Source of the DNA: Pseudoalteromonas haloplanktis ATCC 14393
GTDB taxonomy: Bacteria; Pseudomonadota; Gammaproteobacteria; Enterobacterales; Alteromonadaceae
DNA length: 64,000 nucleotides
NCBI RefSeq assembly: GCF_000238355.1
Contig: NZ_AHCA01000010.1
Coordinates: forward strand, 62,001-126,000
Direction: 5' to 3'
Made by a program: the position numbers and the translations under genes. The notes below the pieces were generated by a model. The model searched no databases, was not told the DNA's origin, and saw only the letters and a program-made list of their open reading frames with translations. Shown here piece after piece: positions 28,705 through 39,240 of this stretch (position 1 is its first letter; each line of letters begins with the position of its first letter).

Positions 28705-29997
28705 ATGATGACAGCAAAGAATTGGCTTAAATTAGCTACTTGTAGCGTTTTGTTTAGCGTGGCAAATTATGCGTTTTCGCTTGAAACTGAACAAGCGGGC
28801 GATGTTCAAGCAACCATGCATTTAGAAACGATTGTATTAGGCTCTGGTTGCTTTTGGGGAGCTGAAAAACGCTATGAAGCATTAGATGGTGTGATCGATG
28901 CAGAATCAGGTTACGCTGATGGTAAAGGGTTCAAAGCAAGCTACCGCAATATTACACAACAATCTCGTCGTTTTGATGAGAATAACTACGCTGAAGTTGT
29001 TCAAGTAACCTTCAACAGCACTATTATCAGTGCTGAAGCATTGTTAAAAAATTATTTTGAAAGTCATGATCCAACACAGAAAAATCGCCAAGGAAATGAT
29101 ATCGGTACACAGTATCGTTCAATTATTTTAACAACAACAGCAGAGCAAGCTAATCTAGCCACACAATTAAAAGCGCAGTATCAAACTAAACTAACTGCGG
29201 CAGGGTATGGGGATATTAAAACAATCATTAAACCGCTTACTGAATTTTTTCCGGCTGAGGAATACCATCAAGACTATTTGGTGAAAAACCCAAATGGCTA
29301 TTGCCCCGATCACTCAACTGGCGTGGTGTTTGAAAAACCAACAGAAGAAGCAATTGATAACACGGCATTGCTTACTGGAAAACAGATTGTGGTGATTGAT
29401 TCTCGTGCGTATTGTCCATACTGCGAGAAATTTAAAAAAGAGGTTAGTAACGATTACAAAGGCAGTATTAATTTAACTTATCGTAAAGCCGACCAACTTG
29501 ATGGCTTAACAATTAAAACACCGACATGGGCCACACCAACCATTTTATTTTTGGAAGATGGCAAAGAAGTTTATGGTCGTCAGGGGTATGTGCCTGCGGG
29601 CGAATTTTATAAAGCTCTGGGGGCGTTCAAGTTAGGGAACAGCGAGGCTTATTCAGTTGCATTTAATGCCAGCACAGATAGCCCATTCTGTAAGCAGTAT
29701 GATATTTTCAAAAATACCCCTGATGGTATTTTTATCGATAAACTCAGTGGTGTGCCGTTATTTGACACTCGCGATCGCTTTAAATCTGGGACTGGTTGGT
29801 TGTCATTCACTCATCCAGTTAAAGACACTGTGACACTGCATGAAGATAATAGCTATGGTATGCAGCGTATTGAAATTAAATCAAAATCTTCTGGTATTCA
29901 TTTAGGGCATTTATTTCCGGGTGAAGGCCCAAAAGGACAAGATCGCTATTGCATTAATGCAACGGTACTTGAGTTTGTTGCACGCAATCAAAGCTAA
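28705..29997 (+). CDS. msrAB: secreted MsrA-CPYC-MsrB fusion
   Basis: A 430-residue methionine sulfoxide reductase with an N-terminal signal peptide (to about residue 25). MsrA spans about 42-205 with catalytic C49 in GSGCFWGAEKRYE. A thioredoxin/glutaredoxin-like segment (about 225-307) carries CPYC at 237-240 and the cis-proline-like TPTILFLEDG. MsrB spans about 325-428 with SGTGWLSF and catalytic C416 in RYCIN, and lacks zinc cysteines. It reduces both S and R sulfoxides. The order MsrA-redox-MsrB differs from Neisseria PilB (redox-MsrA-MsrB). A second possible ATG lies one codon downstream. Confidence 0.9.
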   Translation: MMTAKNWLKLATCSVLFSVANYAFSLETEQAGDVQATMHLETIVLGSGCFWGAEKRYEALDGVIDAESGYADGKGFKASYRNITQQSRRFDENNYAEVVQVTFNSTIISAEALLKNYFESHDPTQKNRQGNDIGTQYRSIILTTTAEQANLATQLKAQYQTKLTAAGYGDIKTIIKPLTEFFPAEEYHQDYLVKNPNGYCPDHSTGVVFEKPTEEAIDNTALLTGKQIVVIDSRAYCPYCEKFKKEVSNDYKGSINLTYRKADQLDGLTIKTPTWATPTILFLEDGKEVYGRQGYVPAGEFYKALGAFKLGNSEAYSVAFNASTDSPFCKQYDIFKNTPDGIFIDKLSGVPLFDTRDRFKSGTGWLSFTHPVKDTVTLHEDNSYGMQRIEIKSKSSGIHLGHLFPGEGPKGQDRYCINATVLEFVARNQS

Positions 29998-30015
29998 TAA
30001 AAACATTTGAACAGA

Positions 30016-30038
30016 AAACCCAGCTTAATGCTGGGTTT
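30016..30038. terminator. bidirectional terminator msrAB / lysR
   Basis: AAACCCAGC pairs with GCTGGGTTT across TTAAT, between the convergent msrAB and lysR genes. Confidence 0.75.
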
Positions 30039-30050
30039 AATTTATGAGTA

Positions 30051-30929
30051 TTACTTAAGGTGCTTAAAGGTATCAAGTAACCACTTAATAAACAGTTCAA
30101 GTGAGGCATTCGTTTCACTTGGCTCATGCTGCACTAAGTAATATTTATCCTTAGTGACTAATGGTTCTTCGGTGAAATTAAACAACCAGCCTTCATCAAA
30201 CCATGTTTGACTGATAGGCAAGGGGATCAGTGCAATTCCCATCCCTTGTTGCGCTGCGCGAGCAACACCAAACATACTATCAACCTGGATAATTTGTTTT
30301 GGTGAAAAGTCATCTAAACCAGCATGTTCAGCCCATTGATGCCATGCCCAAGGGCGAGCTTTATGCAAAATAAGCGGCACTTGTTGTAATGCTTCAAGTG
30401 GATTCTCATGCCATTGTTGCCAGTTTTCTTTGTTACACGCAGGTGAATATTGCAGTGAAAATAATTCGTGCACAACACCTTCAATGGGTTTTGAAGAAGA
30501 CAACACGATTGATAAATCACTATGGATAGCCAACTCTTTACGGGTTTTCATTGTGTTAAGTTGTAAATTAGTCTTAGGGTGCTCAGTGGTCCACTCGCTG
30601 AGTTTGGGCATCAATAATTCACTAGCAAAGAACTCAGGTAAGGTAATGCTGATGGTGACATTTTCTTGCAACTGACTAAATTCAGTGATGGTTTTTTCAA
30701 GTGCTTTAATAAGCGGTGACACTGAGTCATAAAAGTTTTTACCCGCAGCGGTTAAATTGATAGAGCGTGTTTGACGTTCAAACAATTCAATACCTAACTG
30801 CTCTTCTAGCTGTTTGATTTGGTGACTGACAGCAGACGGCGTAAGATAAAGTAAGTTTGCGGCTTCTTTAAAGCTTAACGTTCTTGCCGCAAAACAAAAT
30901 GAACGTAATCCTCTAATAGGTGTTTGCAT
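30051..30929 (-). CDS. LysR-type transcriptional regulator
   Basis: A 292-residue LysR regulator of the GcvA-like branch: winged helix at about 1-60 (SFKEAANLLYLTPSAVSHQIKQLEEQLG read in parts, LFERQTRSINLTAAG) and a substrate-binding-like effector domain to the end. LysR proteins often control a divergent neighbour, but the upstream DNA here is a gene-free gap followed by the terminator of the liu operon, so the target is not evident. The effector is unknown. Confidence 0.9.
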   Translation of the reverse strand: MQTPIRGLRSFCFAARTLSFKEAANLLYLTPSAVSHQIKQLEEQLGIELFERQTRSINLTAAGKNFYDSVSPLIKALEKTITEFSQLQENVTISITLPEFFASELLMPKLSEWTTEHPKTNLQLNTMKTRKELAIHSDLSIVLSSSKPIEGVVHELFSLQYSPACNKENWQQWHENPLEALQQVPLILHKARPWAWHQWAEHAGLDDFSPKQIIQVDSMFGVARAAQQGMGIALIPLPISQTWFDEGWLFNFTEEPLVTKDKYYLVQHEPSETNASLELFIKWLLDTFKHLK

Positions 30930-31213
30930 AATCGATGTTAGTAATTCTCAATAACGTTAGTAAAGCAATAACTATCCCAACTTGCAAAGTGTTAGCAAAA
31001 TTAGTTTGCATTATAGCTATTTTCTGCGTCTACAATTAAAAAACAACCAATTTAAGGCTATTTAATTTGTGTGATAGTAGTTCTCAGGTTAATCGTTGTT
31101 TTCTCTTTTAGATAACAACAATTCGTTGAGTTCTCCAATTGTAGTACAAATCACAGATATGGGGCACAAAAAAATGCTTTGCTATAATTTGGTGCAGTAA
31201 GTTACAGACAAAA
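30930..31213. other. gene-free stretch upstream of lysR
   Basis: No coding region or clear operator recognised; it should hold the lysR promoter on the minus strand. Confidence 0.3.
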
Positions 31214-31237
31214 AAAATCCCTCTTGCGAGGGATTTT
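31207..31237 (-). terminator. terminator of liu-sco operon
   Basis: Read on the minus strand, AAAATCCCTC pairs with GAGGGATTTT across GCAA and is followed by more T residues, a strong intrinsic terminator 63 bases after the scoB stop. Confidence 0.88.
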
Positions 31238-31299
31238 GGGTAACTCAGCGCCATTGGCACTGGGAATGAGGTTGGTACAAGATGAAACTAAGAGATAAT

Positions 31300-31956
31300 T
31301 TAAAAAACCATCTCAGGTATTTCACCATCAACAAGCAATTTTCCTGCCGTTTTACTTATTATTTCGTCCACTGATACGCCAGGTGCGCGTTCTAGCAGAT
31401 GAAATGCGCCGTCTTTTACTTCTAAAACGGCTAAATCCGTTACTATTTTCTTTACACAGTTAACACCAGTTAAGGGTAAAGAGCAACTTTCAAGTAATTT
31501 AGAGTCGCCATGCTTACTGGCATGGGTCATTGTAACAATAATATTCTTAGCACCAGCAACAAGGTCCATCGCGCCACCCATGCCTTTGATCAGCTTTTTT
31601 GGGATCATCCACGATGCGATGTTTCCGTTCTGGTCAACTTCAAATGCACCTAAGACTGTTAAGTCTACATGACCTCCACGGATCATTGCAAAACTATCTG
31701 CACTATTAAATATGGCTGCACCTGTGGCTGCTGTCACGGTTTCTTTACCCGCATTGATCATATCAGCGTCAAGCTCAGCTTTTGTAGGGTATGGCCCCAT
31801 GCCTAATAAGCCATTTTCAGACTGTAACATAACTTCAATGCCATCAGGTACATAGTTAGCAACTAGGGTAGGAATGCCAATACCGAGGTTTACGTAGTAA
31901 CCGTCTTGTAGCTCTTGCGCAACACGCATTGCGACTTGTTCACGTGATAATGCCAT
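31300..31956 (-). CDS. scoB: 3-oxoacid CoA-transferase subunit B
   Basis: A 218-residue beta subunit of a succinyl-CoA:3-oxoacid (or acetoacetate) CoA-transferase. The catalytic glutamate lies in SENGLLGMGPYP, with LGIGIPTLVANY upstream and GGAMDLVAGAK later. It converts the acetoacetate released by HMG-CoA lyase to acetoacetyl-CoA. The ATG at 31956 has AGGAG upstream; a longer frame from 32004 would overlap scoA by 38 bases and is not preferred. Last gene of the liu operon. Confidence 0.93.
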   Translation of the reverse strand: MALSREQVAMRVAQELQDGYYVNLGIGIPTLVANYVPDGIEVMLQSENGLLGMGPYPTKAELDADMINAGKETVTAATGAAIFNSADSFAMIRGGHVDLTVLGAFEVDQNGNIASWMIPKKLIKGMGGAMDLVAGAKNIIVTMTHASKHGDSKLLESCSLPLTGVNCVKKIVTDLAVLEVKDGAFHLLERAPGVSVDEIISKTAGKLLVDGEIPEMVF

Positions 31957-31966
31957 GATGTTGCTC

Positions 31967-32665
31967 CTAATCGCTTGTGGTGATGCGTTCAATGCGTTTT
32001 TCAAAGCTTCCTTTGATCACGCGATTTACAAAAATACCAGGGGTATGAATTTGGCTTGGTTCAAGTTCACCCGGCTCTACTATTTCTTCAACTTCGGCTA
32101 CAGTAATTTTACCTGCTGTGGCTGCCATTGGATTGAAGTTCATCGCCGTGTGGCGAAACACTAAATTACCATAGCGGTCTGCTTTCCATGCTTTTACAAT
32201 TGCAAACTCACCGGTGATTGACTCTTCTAAAATATACGGTCGGCCGTTAAACTCTTTAACTTCTTTACCTTCAGCAACGGGTGTACCGTAACCTGTGGCT
32301 GTATAAAACGCAGGAATACCCGCACCACCAGCACGCATTTTTTCAGCTAATGTACCTTGTGGGGTTAGCACAACGTCAATTTCACCATTTAATAACTGCT
32401 GTTCAAAAAGGGCATTTTCGCCCACATATGAGGCGATGATTTTTTTAATTTGTTTGTCGTGTAATAAAATCCCTAAGCCAAAATCATCAACACCGCAGTT
32501 ATTTGATACCACAGTAAGATCTTTTGTTTGTTTACGCTTGATCTCGCTAATTAACCCCTCTGGGATACCGCATAAACCAAAGCCACCAGCGATAATAGTA
32601 TCGCCATCTTTTAAACCTTCCATTGCAGCTTCATAACTTGAAACCACTTTATCGAAACCGGCCAT
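31967..32665 (-). CDS. scoA: 3-oxoacid CoA-transferase subunit A
   Basis: The 232-residue alpha subunit of the CoA-transferase. [46 protein letters not shown] and [14 protein letters not shown] are family signatures. AAGGAG precedes the ATG. It partners with scoB, ten bases downstream. Named AtoD in other genomes; substrate preference for succinyl-CoA or acetyl-CoA as donor cannot be told from sequence. Confidence 0.93.
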   Translation of the reverse strand: MAGFDKVVSSYEAAMEGLKDGDTIIAGGFGLCGIPEGLISEIKRKQTKDLTVVSNNCGVDDFGLGILLHDKQIKKIIASYVGENALFEQQLLNGEIDVVLTPQGTLAEKMRAGGAGIPAFYTATGYGTPVAEGKEVKEFNGRPYILEESITGEFAIVKAWKADRYGNLVFRHTAMNFNPMAATAGKITVAEVEEIVEPGELEPSQIHTPGIFVNRVIKGSFEKRIERITTSD

Positions 32666-32700
32666 GGGCCCACTCCTTATAATTATGTGTATAACTGCTG

Positions 32701-33624
32701 TTATTGTTCAGCAGCTTGATTTTTAAGGGCAAGGGATACCTTGCTTACAGGTTGTTTGTTTAATGCACTACAAATAGCCCAACCAGCCTCAGCCAGTCTT
32801 TCTAAATCAATTCCATGCTCAATGCCAAGTCCTTGCAGTAAGTAAACGACATCTTCGGTGGCAACATTTCCTGACGCTCCTTTAGCGTAAGGGCAACCAC
32901 CAAGGCCTGCAACTGCACTGTCAACCGTTGCTATACCACGCTTTAGCGCAGTGTAAATATTTGTGAGCGCTTGGCCATAGGTGTCGTGAAAATGAACAGC
33001 TAACACCGATTTATCAATTTTGCTCAGGAGTAAGTCTAGTAGCTGATCGACCTTTTTGGCAGTGCCTACCCCAATCGTGTCACCAAGGCTAATTTCATAA
33101 CAGCCCAGTGCTAATAACTTTTCTGTAACAGTGAGCACAGCCTGAGGGTCAATATCTCCTTCGTACGGGCAACCTAGCACGCAGCTTACATAACCTCGCA
33201 CGCGAATGTTATGCGCTTTGGCAAACGCCATTACATCTTTAAATCGGGCAATACTTTCGTCAATTGAGCAGTTGATGTTTTTTTGGCAAAACGATTCACT
33301 GGCTGCGGTGAATATAGCAAATTCTTTAATCCCCACCGCATGTGCTGCTTCTGCCCCTTTTAAATTGGGGGTGAGGGCGGTTAGATTGCAATCAGGCAAC
33401 TCAAGTGCGCTAATTACCTCATTTGAATCGGCCATTTGTGGCACCCATTTGGGCGAGACAAAGGCACCAGCTTCAATATCTTTGATACCGGCAGCGGCAA
33501 GTGCATTAATAAGCGCAATCTTGCTTTGAGTGCTCACTGCGCTTTCGTTTTGTAAGCCATCACGGGCACCCACTTCAACAATGCGAACGTGACTAGGCAA
33601 TTGATTTGCTGAAGCATTACTCAT
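32701..33624 (-). CDS. liuE: hydroxymethylglutaryl-CoA lyase
   Basis: A 307-residue TIM-barrel lyase cleaving HMG-CoA to acetyl-CoA and acetoacetate, the last step of leucine degradation. [11 protein letters not shown] holds catalytic residues and divalent metal contacts, and [19 protein letters not shown] holds the family signature cysteine. The ATG at 33624 overlaps the liuD stop region by eight bases; an upstream in-frame ATG at 33642 is less likely. Confidence 0.95.
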   Translation of the reverse strand: MSNASANQLPSHVRIVEVGARDGLQNESAVSTQSKIALINALAAAGIKDIEAGAFVSPKWVPQMADSNEVISALELPDCNLTALTPNLKGAEAAHAVGIKEFAIFTAASESFCQKNINCSIDESIARFKDVMAFAKAHNIRVRGYVSCVLGCPYEGDIDPQAVLTVTEKLLALGCYEISLGDTIGVGTAKKVDQLLDLLLSKIDKSVLAVHFHDTYGQALTNIYTALKRGIATVDSAVAGLGGCPYAKGASGNVATEDVVYLLQGLGIEHGIDLERLAEAGWAICSALNKQPVSKVSLALKNQAAEQ

Positions 33625-35593
33625 CAGTGGTGCTCTCTTCATTGACGATTGCTAACAGCGCACCATGACTCACCAGTTCGCCTTCTGCAAAACAGTAGCT
33701 TTGCAGTACCCCATCATGGGGGGCGGTGAGAGTGTATTCCATTTTCATCGCTTCGATGATCACCACGGCATCACCTTTAGTAATTTGACTACCTACAGCC
33801 ACTAAATGCTTAACAACCGTGCCATTGAGTGGAGCTGCAAGTGGCAGTGCATCACTTTCGTGTTCGCTGACATAGTGCTTATCAACAATGTCATAGCGGC
33901 TTTGTAGCGCTTTATACATCACTGTAACGGTGTTATCACACGTATCTACGTGGGATGTGTGTTTCTCACCATTTATAAATACACTACAAAGGTTATTTTC
34001 AATGTCGCCAGAGGTTGTATAGTCAACTTCATCAAGGTGAATAATAAACCCATCGGCCGTTGCTGTAGCAAGTAGATGCTGCTCTGCAAAAGGGACTGTG
34101 ATGGTGGTTGCACTATTTAGTTTAAAACCGGGTAAATTATCCCAGGCTGAGTATTTATTGTGTTGCTTAAGCGATGTTAAATAGCTAAATGCGGCAATAA
34201 CGTTGCTAATATCACGGTGCTTTTGATCCACTTTGATCAAGGCAGCGCCTTGCTCTTCTATAAAGTGAGTGTCTGGTGCGCCTAATTTAAATGCGGGGTG
34301 ATTAGCAAGGGTATGTAAAAAGCTGACGTTACAGCTAAACCCTGCCAAATGAAACTGTTCAAGTGCCGTGCTTAAACGTGCTAAGGCCTGTTCACGGTTA
34401 TCATCGTGAACAATGAGTTTTGCAATCATTGGGTCGTAGAATGGGCTAATTTCATCGCCTTGTATAACACCGGTATCAATGCGTACATATTCAGATTGCA
34501 CGGGAGTATATAAACCGTTAATAGTGCCAGAGCAGGGGATAAAGTCATTACTTGGATCTTCGGCATAAATCCGCGCTTCAAAACTATGACCGTGTAACTG
34601 AATATCGCTTTGTACAAGGGGTAATGGCTTACCCGCTGCAATATTGATTTGCCAATTGACTAAATCAACGCCAGTAACCATTTCGGTTACTGGATGCTCT
34701 ACTTGTAAACGTGTGTTCATTTCCATAAAGAAGAATTCATCGCCGCATAGTAGAAACTCTACAGTACCTGCACCGCGATAGTTAATTGCAAGGGCACAAC
34801 GTACAGCCGCTTCTCCCATTTCTTTACGTAGTTCATCAGATAAACCAGGCGCAGGCGCTTCTTCAATGACCTTTTGATGACGACGTTGCAACGAACAATC
34901 TCGGTCACCTAAATACACACAGTTACCGTGATTATCAGCAAACACTTGTACTTCAACGTGACGAGGTTTGTTTACATAACGCTCAAGTAGCACTAAGTCA
35001 TTGCCAAAACCTGCAATAGCTTCACGCTGTGCGCCTTGTAGAGCACTTATAAAGTCTTTTGCCTGCTCAACAATACGCATGCCTTTACCGCCACCACCAA
35101 AGGCCGCTTTGATAAGCACCGGATAGCCAATCTTTTCAGCTTCAGCCTGTAAGAACACAGGATCTTGTTTATCGCCATAATAACCCGGTACTAAAGGTAC
35201 ATTGGCAGCTGCCATGATCTCTTTGGCCCGTGTTTTTGAGCCCATGGCTTCTATGCTTGCCGCTGGTGGACCAATAAATGCAATGTTGTTTTGTTCACAG
35301 GCTTTAGCAAACTCACTGTTTTCAGATAAAAAACCATAGCCTGGGTGAATACAATCAACACCAGCATCAAGTGCCACTTTGAGGATTTTATCAGCCACTA
35401 AGTAAGAGTCTTTACTTGGTGCTGCGCCAATATGATAGGCTTCATCGGCTAACTGTACATGTTGAGCGTGTTTATCGGCGTCAGAATAAACCGCGACTGT
35501 GGTTAAACCCATTTGCTTGGCAGTGCGCATTACCCGACAGGCAATTTCGCCACGGTTAGCAATAAGAATTTTTTGTAATGATTGTGTGCTCAT
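33617..35593 (-). CDS. liuD: methylcrotonyl-CoA carboxylase biotin subunit
   Basis: The 658-residue alpha subunit with biotin carboxylase at about 5-450 (ILIANRGEIACRV, FGGGGKGMRIV ATP-grasp loop, EMNTRLQVEHPVTE) and a C-terminal biotinyl domain whose EAMKMEYTL lysine is biotinylated. With LiuB it carboxylates 3-methylcrotonyl-CoA. The start at 35593 follows an AGGGATC site; an in-frame ATG 21 bases upstream would overlap liuC. The bio operon in this window would supply the cofactor. Confidence 0.95.
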   Translation of the reverse strand: MSTQSLQKILIANRGEIACRVMRTAKQMGLTTVAVYSDADKHAQHVQLADEAYHIGAAPSKDSYLVADKILKVALDAGVDCIHPGYGFLSENSEFAKACEQNNIAFIGPPAASIEAMGSKTRAKEIMAAANVPLVPGYYGDKQDPVFLQAEAEKIGYPVLIKAAFGGGGKGMRIVEQAKDFISALQGAQREAIAGFGNDLVLLERYVNKPRHVEVQVFADNHGNCVYLGDRDCSLQRRHQKVIEEAPAPGLSDELRKEMGEAAVRCALAINYRGAGTVEFLLCGDEFFFMEMNTRLQVEHPVTEMVTGVDLVNWQINIAAGKPLPLVQSDIQLHGHSFEARIYAEDPSNDFIPCSGTINGLYTPVQSEYVRIDTGVIQGDEISPFYDPMIAKLIVHDDNREQALARLSTALEQFHLAGFSCNVSFLHTLANHPAFKLGAPDTHFIEEQGAALIKVDQKHRDISNVIAAFSYLTSLKQHNKYSAWDNLPGFKLNSATTITVPFAEQHLLATATADGFIIHLDEVDYTTSGDIENNLCSVFINGEKHTSHVDTCDNTVTVMYKALQSRYDIVDKHYVSEHESDALPLAAPLNGTVVKHLVAVGSQITKGDAVVIIEAMKMEYTLTAPHDGVLQSYCFAEGELVSHGALLAIVNEESTTDE

Positions 35594-35601
35594 GGTGATC
35601 C

Positions 35602-36372
35602 CTATTTCTGCCAACTTGGTGGGCGTTTTTCAAAAAAAGCGGATAAGCCTTCTTGGCCTTCTTCTGATACGCGAATTTCTGCAATTCGTTCGGCGGTTAA
35701 ATTAATAATTTGACCATTAATCTCATGACCTGCTACATCGTTAATTAATTGCTTAGCAGCACGCACGGCTAATGGGCCATTATTAAGTAAATTCTCTAGC
35801 AATTGATCAAGGGCGCAGTCTAGTTTGCCGGTTACTTGATGAATAAGACCTAACTGTTTTGCCGTATGAGCATCAAAAATTTCCGCGGTTAAAAAATAGC
35901 GACGCGCAGCACGCTCGCCAATAGCGCTTATCACATAAGGGCTAATTACTGCGGGTATTAAGCCAAGTTTTACTTCGCTTAAGCAAAACTGCGCGTTGTC
36001 TTGGCAAATAGCAATATCGCAACAAGCAATCAAGCCAAGTGCGCCACCAAATGCAGCACCTTGTACAGCACAAATGGTTGGTAATGGACTCGTCGCTAGC
36101 ACATGCATTAGTTTGGCAAGTTGCTTTGAATCGGCGAGGTTTTCGCTAAAATCATTATCTGCCATGGATTTCATCCAGTTCAGATCAGCCCCTGCAGAAA
36201 AGTGTTCACCTTCAGTTTTTAGAACTAAAGCACGTACATCTAAGCTGTTGGCATGTTCAATACATTGAATAAGTTCATGAATCACTTGCTCGTTAAAAGC
36301 ATTGCGTTTTTCAGGGCGACTTAACACGAGTACAGCCACATTTGATTTAGTTATTTGTAGTGTTACTGACAT
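35602..36372 (-). CDS. liuC: methylglutaconyl-CoA hydratase
   Basis: A 256-residue crotonase-fold enzyme that hydrates 3-methylglutaconyl-CoA to HMG-CoA. The oxyanion-hole segments are HFSAGADLNWM and QGAAFGGALGLIACCDIAI, followed by SEVKLGLIPAVISPYV, typical of the LiuC clade. The ATG at 36372 has AAGGAAG upstream and begins ten bases after the liuB stop; a longer frame starting inside liuB is rejected. Confidence 0.93.
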   Translation of the reverse strand: MSVTLQITKSNVAVLVLSRPEKRNAFNEQVIHELIQCIEHANSLDVRALVLKTEGEHFSAGADLNWMKSMADNDFSENLADSKQLAKLMHVLATSPLPTICAVQGAAFGGALGLIACCDIAICQDNAQFCLSEVKLGLIPAVISPYVISAIGERAARRYFLTAEIFDAHTAKQLGLIHQVTGKLDCALDQLLENLLNNGPLAVRAAKQLINDVAGHEINGQIINLTAERIAEIRVSEEGQEGLSAFFEKRPPSWQK

Positions 36373-36382
36373 ACTCACTTCC

Positions 36383-37996
36383 TTACATTCTAAAGACGCC
36401 GAATTGCGAATCACGTTGTGGCGCGTTAGCTGCAGCACTTAGTGCTAAGCCTAGTACGTTGCGGGTATCAGCAGGGTCGATGATGCCATCATCCCACAGC
36501 CTTGCGCTGGCGTAATAAGGGTGACCTTGTTGCTCATACTGGTCAATAATAGGCTGTTTAAACTCACTGATTTGCTCATCAGTCATGGTTTGACCTTTAC
36601 GGGCTAAACCATCTTGTTTTACTTGTGCCATTACGCCTGCAGCTTGCTCGCCGCCCATCACTGAAATACGGGCGTTAGGCCACATCCACATCATGGTAGG
36701 TTCAAACGCACGGCCACACATGCCGTAGTTGCCAGCGCCATAAGAGCCGCCGATCAGTACTGTAAACTTAGGCACATCCGCACACGATACTGCCATTACC
36801 ATTTTCGCACCGTGTTTAGCAATTCCCTCGGCTTCATACTTTTTACCCACCATAAAACCGGTGATGTTTTGTAAAAATACCAGTGGAATTTTACGCTGCG
36901 CGCATAGTTGAATAAAGTGCGCGCCTTTTTGCGCAGACTCACTAAATAAAATCCCGTTATTGGCTACAATGCCCACAGGGTGACCATAAATTTTAGCAAA
37001 ACCTGTCACTAAGGTGTCGCCAAAGTAACGCTTAAACTCATCAAACGATGAATCGTCCACAGTGCGAGCAATAACTTCACGCACATCAAACGGCTTTTTA
37101 AGATCAGTGCCGACAATGCCGTATAATTCGTTTATGTCGTAACGCGGTGCTTTTACAGGTTCTTGATCAAGTATTGGTGAAGTAGGGCGTTGGTAATTAA
37201 TTCGTTCAATACATTGGCGGGCAATTGATAATGCGTGTGCGTCGTTCTCTGCATAGTGATCAGCCACACCGGATGTTTTACAGTGCACGTCGGCACCACC
37301 GAGCTCTTCAGCTGTGACTTCTTCGCCAGTTGCCGCTTTTACCAGCGGTGGGCCCGCTAAAAAGATAGTGCCTTGCTCTTTGACGATAATGCTTTCATCG
37401 GCCATTGCAGGCACGTATGCACCGCCTGCGGTACATAACCCCATAACCACGGCAATTTGTGGGATGCCTTTACCTGACATACGCGCTTGGTTATAAAAAA
37501 TACGACCGAAATGCAATTTGTCTGGAAACACATCGTCTTGTTCTGGTAGGTTTGCGCCACCTGAATCAACCAAATAAATACAGGGCAGGTGACAACGTTC
37601 GGCGATATCTTGCGCGCGTAAATGCTTTTTAACGGTTAGCGGGAAGTAAGTACCGCCCTTAACTGTCGCGTCATTGGCGATGATCATACACTCAACGCCT
37701 TTAACACGACCAATACCAGCAACAACACCGGCGCATGGAATCGCTTGCTCATAAACGCCAAAGGCAGCAAATTGCGAAATCTCTAAAAATGGTGAGCCTT
37801 CGTCAAGTAAAGTACTAATGCGCTCACGAACGAACATTTTACCACGGCTTTGATGGCGCTCGATTAACGCTGCACCACCACCTTGGCTGATTTCATTTAC
37901 TTTGCTGCGTAAATCATCAACTAAACTCGCCATGTTTTCATGATTTTGTAAAAACTGTGGATCGTTTGGATTAACGCTTGATTTTAAAATTGTCAT
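36383..37996 (-). CDS. liuB: methylcrotonyl-CoA carboxylase carboxyltransferase subunit
   Basis: The 537-residue beta subunit. Both crotonase-like carboxyltransferase halves are present: [19 protein letters not shown] with [17 protein letters not shown] in the N half, and [19 protein letters not shown] with [15 protein letters not shown] in the C half. It transfers the carboxyl group from biotin on LiuD to methylcrotonyl-CoA. AAGGAT precedes the ATG. Length agrees with the family. Confidence 0.95.
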   Translation of the reverse strand: MTILKSSVNPNDPQFLQNHENMASLVDDLRSKVNEISQGGGAALIERHQSRGKMFVRERISTLLDEGSPFLEISQFAAFGVYEQAIPCAGVVAGIGRVKGVECMIIANDATVKGGTYFPLTVKKHLRAQDIAERCHLPCIYLVDSGGANLPEQDDVFPDKLHFGRIFYNQARMSGKGIPQIAVVMGLCTAGGAYVPAMADESIIVKEQGTIFLAGPPLVKAATGEEVTAEELGGADVHCKTSGVADHYAENDAHALSIARQCIERINYQRPTSPILDQEPVKAPRYDINELYGIVGTDLKKPFDVREVIARTVDDSSFDEFKRYFGDTLVTGFAKIYGHPVGIVANNGILFSESAQKGAHFIQLCAQRKIPLVFLQNITGFMVGKKYEAEGIAKHGAKMVMAVSCADVPKFTVLIGGSYGAGNYGMCGRAFEPTMMWMWPNARISVMGGEQAAGVMAQVKQDGLARKGQTMTDEQISEFKQPIIDQYEQQGHPYYASARLWDDGIIDPADTRNVLGLALSAAANAPQRDSQFGVFRM

Positions 37997-38007
37997 AGCG
38001 CTTATCC

Positions 38008-39183
38008 TTAACGGCTTTCAGTAAATAGTTCACGACCAATGAGCATACGGCGAATTTCAGAGGTGCCGGCGCCAATCTCATACAGCTTAGCATCACGTAG
38101 CAGGCGACCTGTTGCGTATTCATTGATATAGCCATTACCACCGAGAATTTGAATCGCATCCAGTGCCATTTTAGTTGCCAGCTCCGCCGCATATAAAATC
38201 GCGCCAGCGGCATCTTTACGGGTGGTTTCACCACGGTCACAGGCTTTGGCTACGGTATACACGTATGAACGCGCCGCATTCATTTGTGTGTACATATCGG
38301 CCACTTTGCCTTGAATAAGCTGAAACTGGCCAATCGGGGTATCAAACTGCTTACGTTCATGAATGTACGGCACAACAATGTCCATACAGGCTTGCATAAT
38401 ACCCAGTGGGCCCGCCGCAAGTACGACACGCTCGTAATCAAGGCCACTCATTAATACTTTTACGCCTTCGTTTAAGTTACCAAGAATGTTTTCTTCAGGT
38501 ACTTCACAGTTCTCAAACACTAATTCACAGGTGTTTGAGCCACGCATCCCGAGTTTATCGAGCTTTTGAGCGGTTGAAAAACCAGAGAAACTGCTCTCAA
38601 CAATAAACGCAGTAATACCTTTAGCACCGGCCGTTAAATCAGTTTTTGCATAGATCACAAAGGTATGGGCGTCAGGACCATTGGTGATCCACATTTTATT
38701 ACCATTAAGAATGTACTTATCGCCTTTTTTCTCTGCTTTGAGTTTCATTGACACAACATCAGAGCCGGCGTTTGGCTCACTCATTGCAAGGGCACCAATG
38801 TGCTCACCAGTAATTAGCTTGGGTAAGTATTTTTCTTTTTGTGCTTGTGTGCCATTGCGGTTAATTTGATTCACACAGAGGTTTGAATGAGCACCATAAC
38901 TTAAACCAATTGAGGCACTCGCACGGCTAATTTCTTCCATCGCGATAACATGCTCTAAATAACCTAAACCCGCCCCCCCTAATTCTTCAGGTACGGTCAT
39001 CCCTAATACACCCATCTCGCCTAACTGGGGCCATAGTTGATTAGGAAACGCATTATCAAGGTCGGTTTTCTCTGCTAAAGGGGCAATCTCCTGGCTGGCA
39101 AAGCTATTAACATGATCGCGGATCATATCTGCAGTTTCGCCAAGGCCAAAGTTCATTTCTTTATATAGTGAAATAGTGCTCAT
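38008..39183 (-). CDS. liuA: isovaleryl-CoA dehydrogenase
   Basis: A 391-residue FAD acyl-CoA dehydrogenase. [19 protein letters not shown] and [17 protein letters not shown] are FAD-site motifs. The usual C-terminal catalytic glutamate position reads GAGTSEIRR (alanine), and a glutamate lies instead in [10 protein letters not shown] on helix G. This swap is the known mark of isovaleryl-CoA dehydrogenases. It makes 3-methylcrotonyl-CoA and passes electrons to ETF. First structural gene after liuR. Confidence 0.94.
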   Translation of the reverse strand: MSTISLYKEMNFGLGETADMIRDHVNSFASQEIAPLAEKTDLDNAFPNQLWPQLGEMGVLGMTVPEELGGAGLGYLEHVIAMEEISRASASIGLSYGAHSNLCVNQINRNGTQAQKEKYLPKLITGEHIGALAMSEPNAGSDVVSMKLKAEKKGDKYILNGNKMWITNGPDAHTFVIYAKTDLTAGAKGITAFIVESSFSGFSTAQKLDKLGMRGSNTCELVFENCEVPEENILGNLNEGVKVLMSGLDYERVVLAAGPLGIMQACMDIVVPYIHERKQFDTPIGQFQLIQGKVADMYTQMNAARSYVYTVAKACDRGETTRKDAAGAILYAAELATKMALDAIQILGGNGYINEYATGRLLRDAKLYEIGAGTSEIRRMLIGRELFTESR

Positions 39184-39240
39184 GATTCATTCCTGTGTGA
39201 GAGACTGTTAATGAATAGTCTTTTATAAATTGTTTAGGGT

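Noticed and set aside
36373-36438. N-terminal extension of liuC into liuB
   Set aside because: The internal ATG with AAGGAAG upstream matches family length and avoids the overlap.
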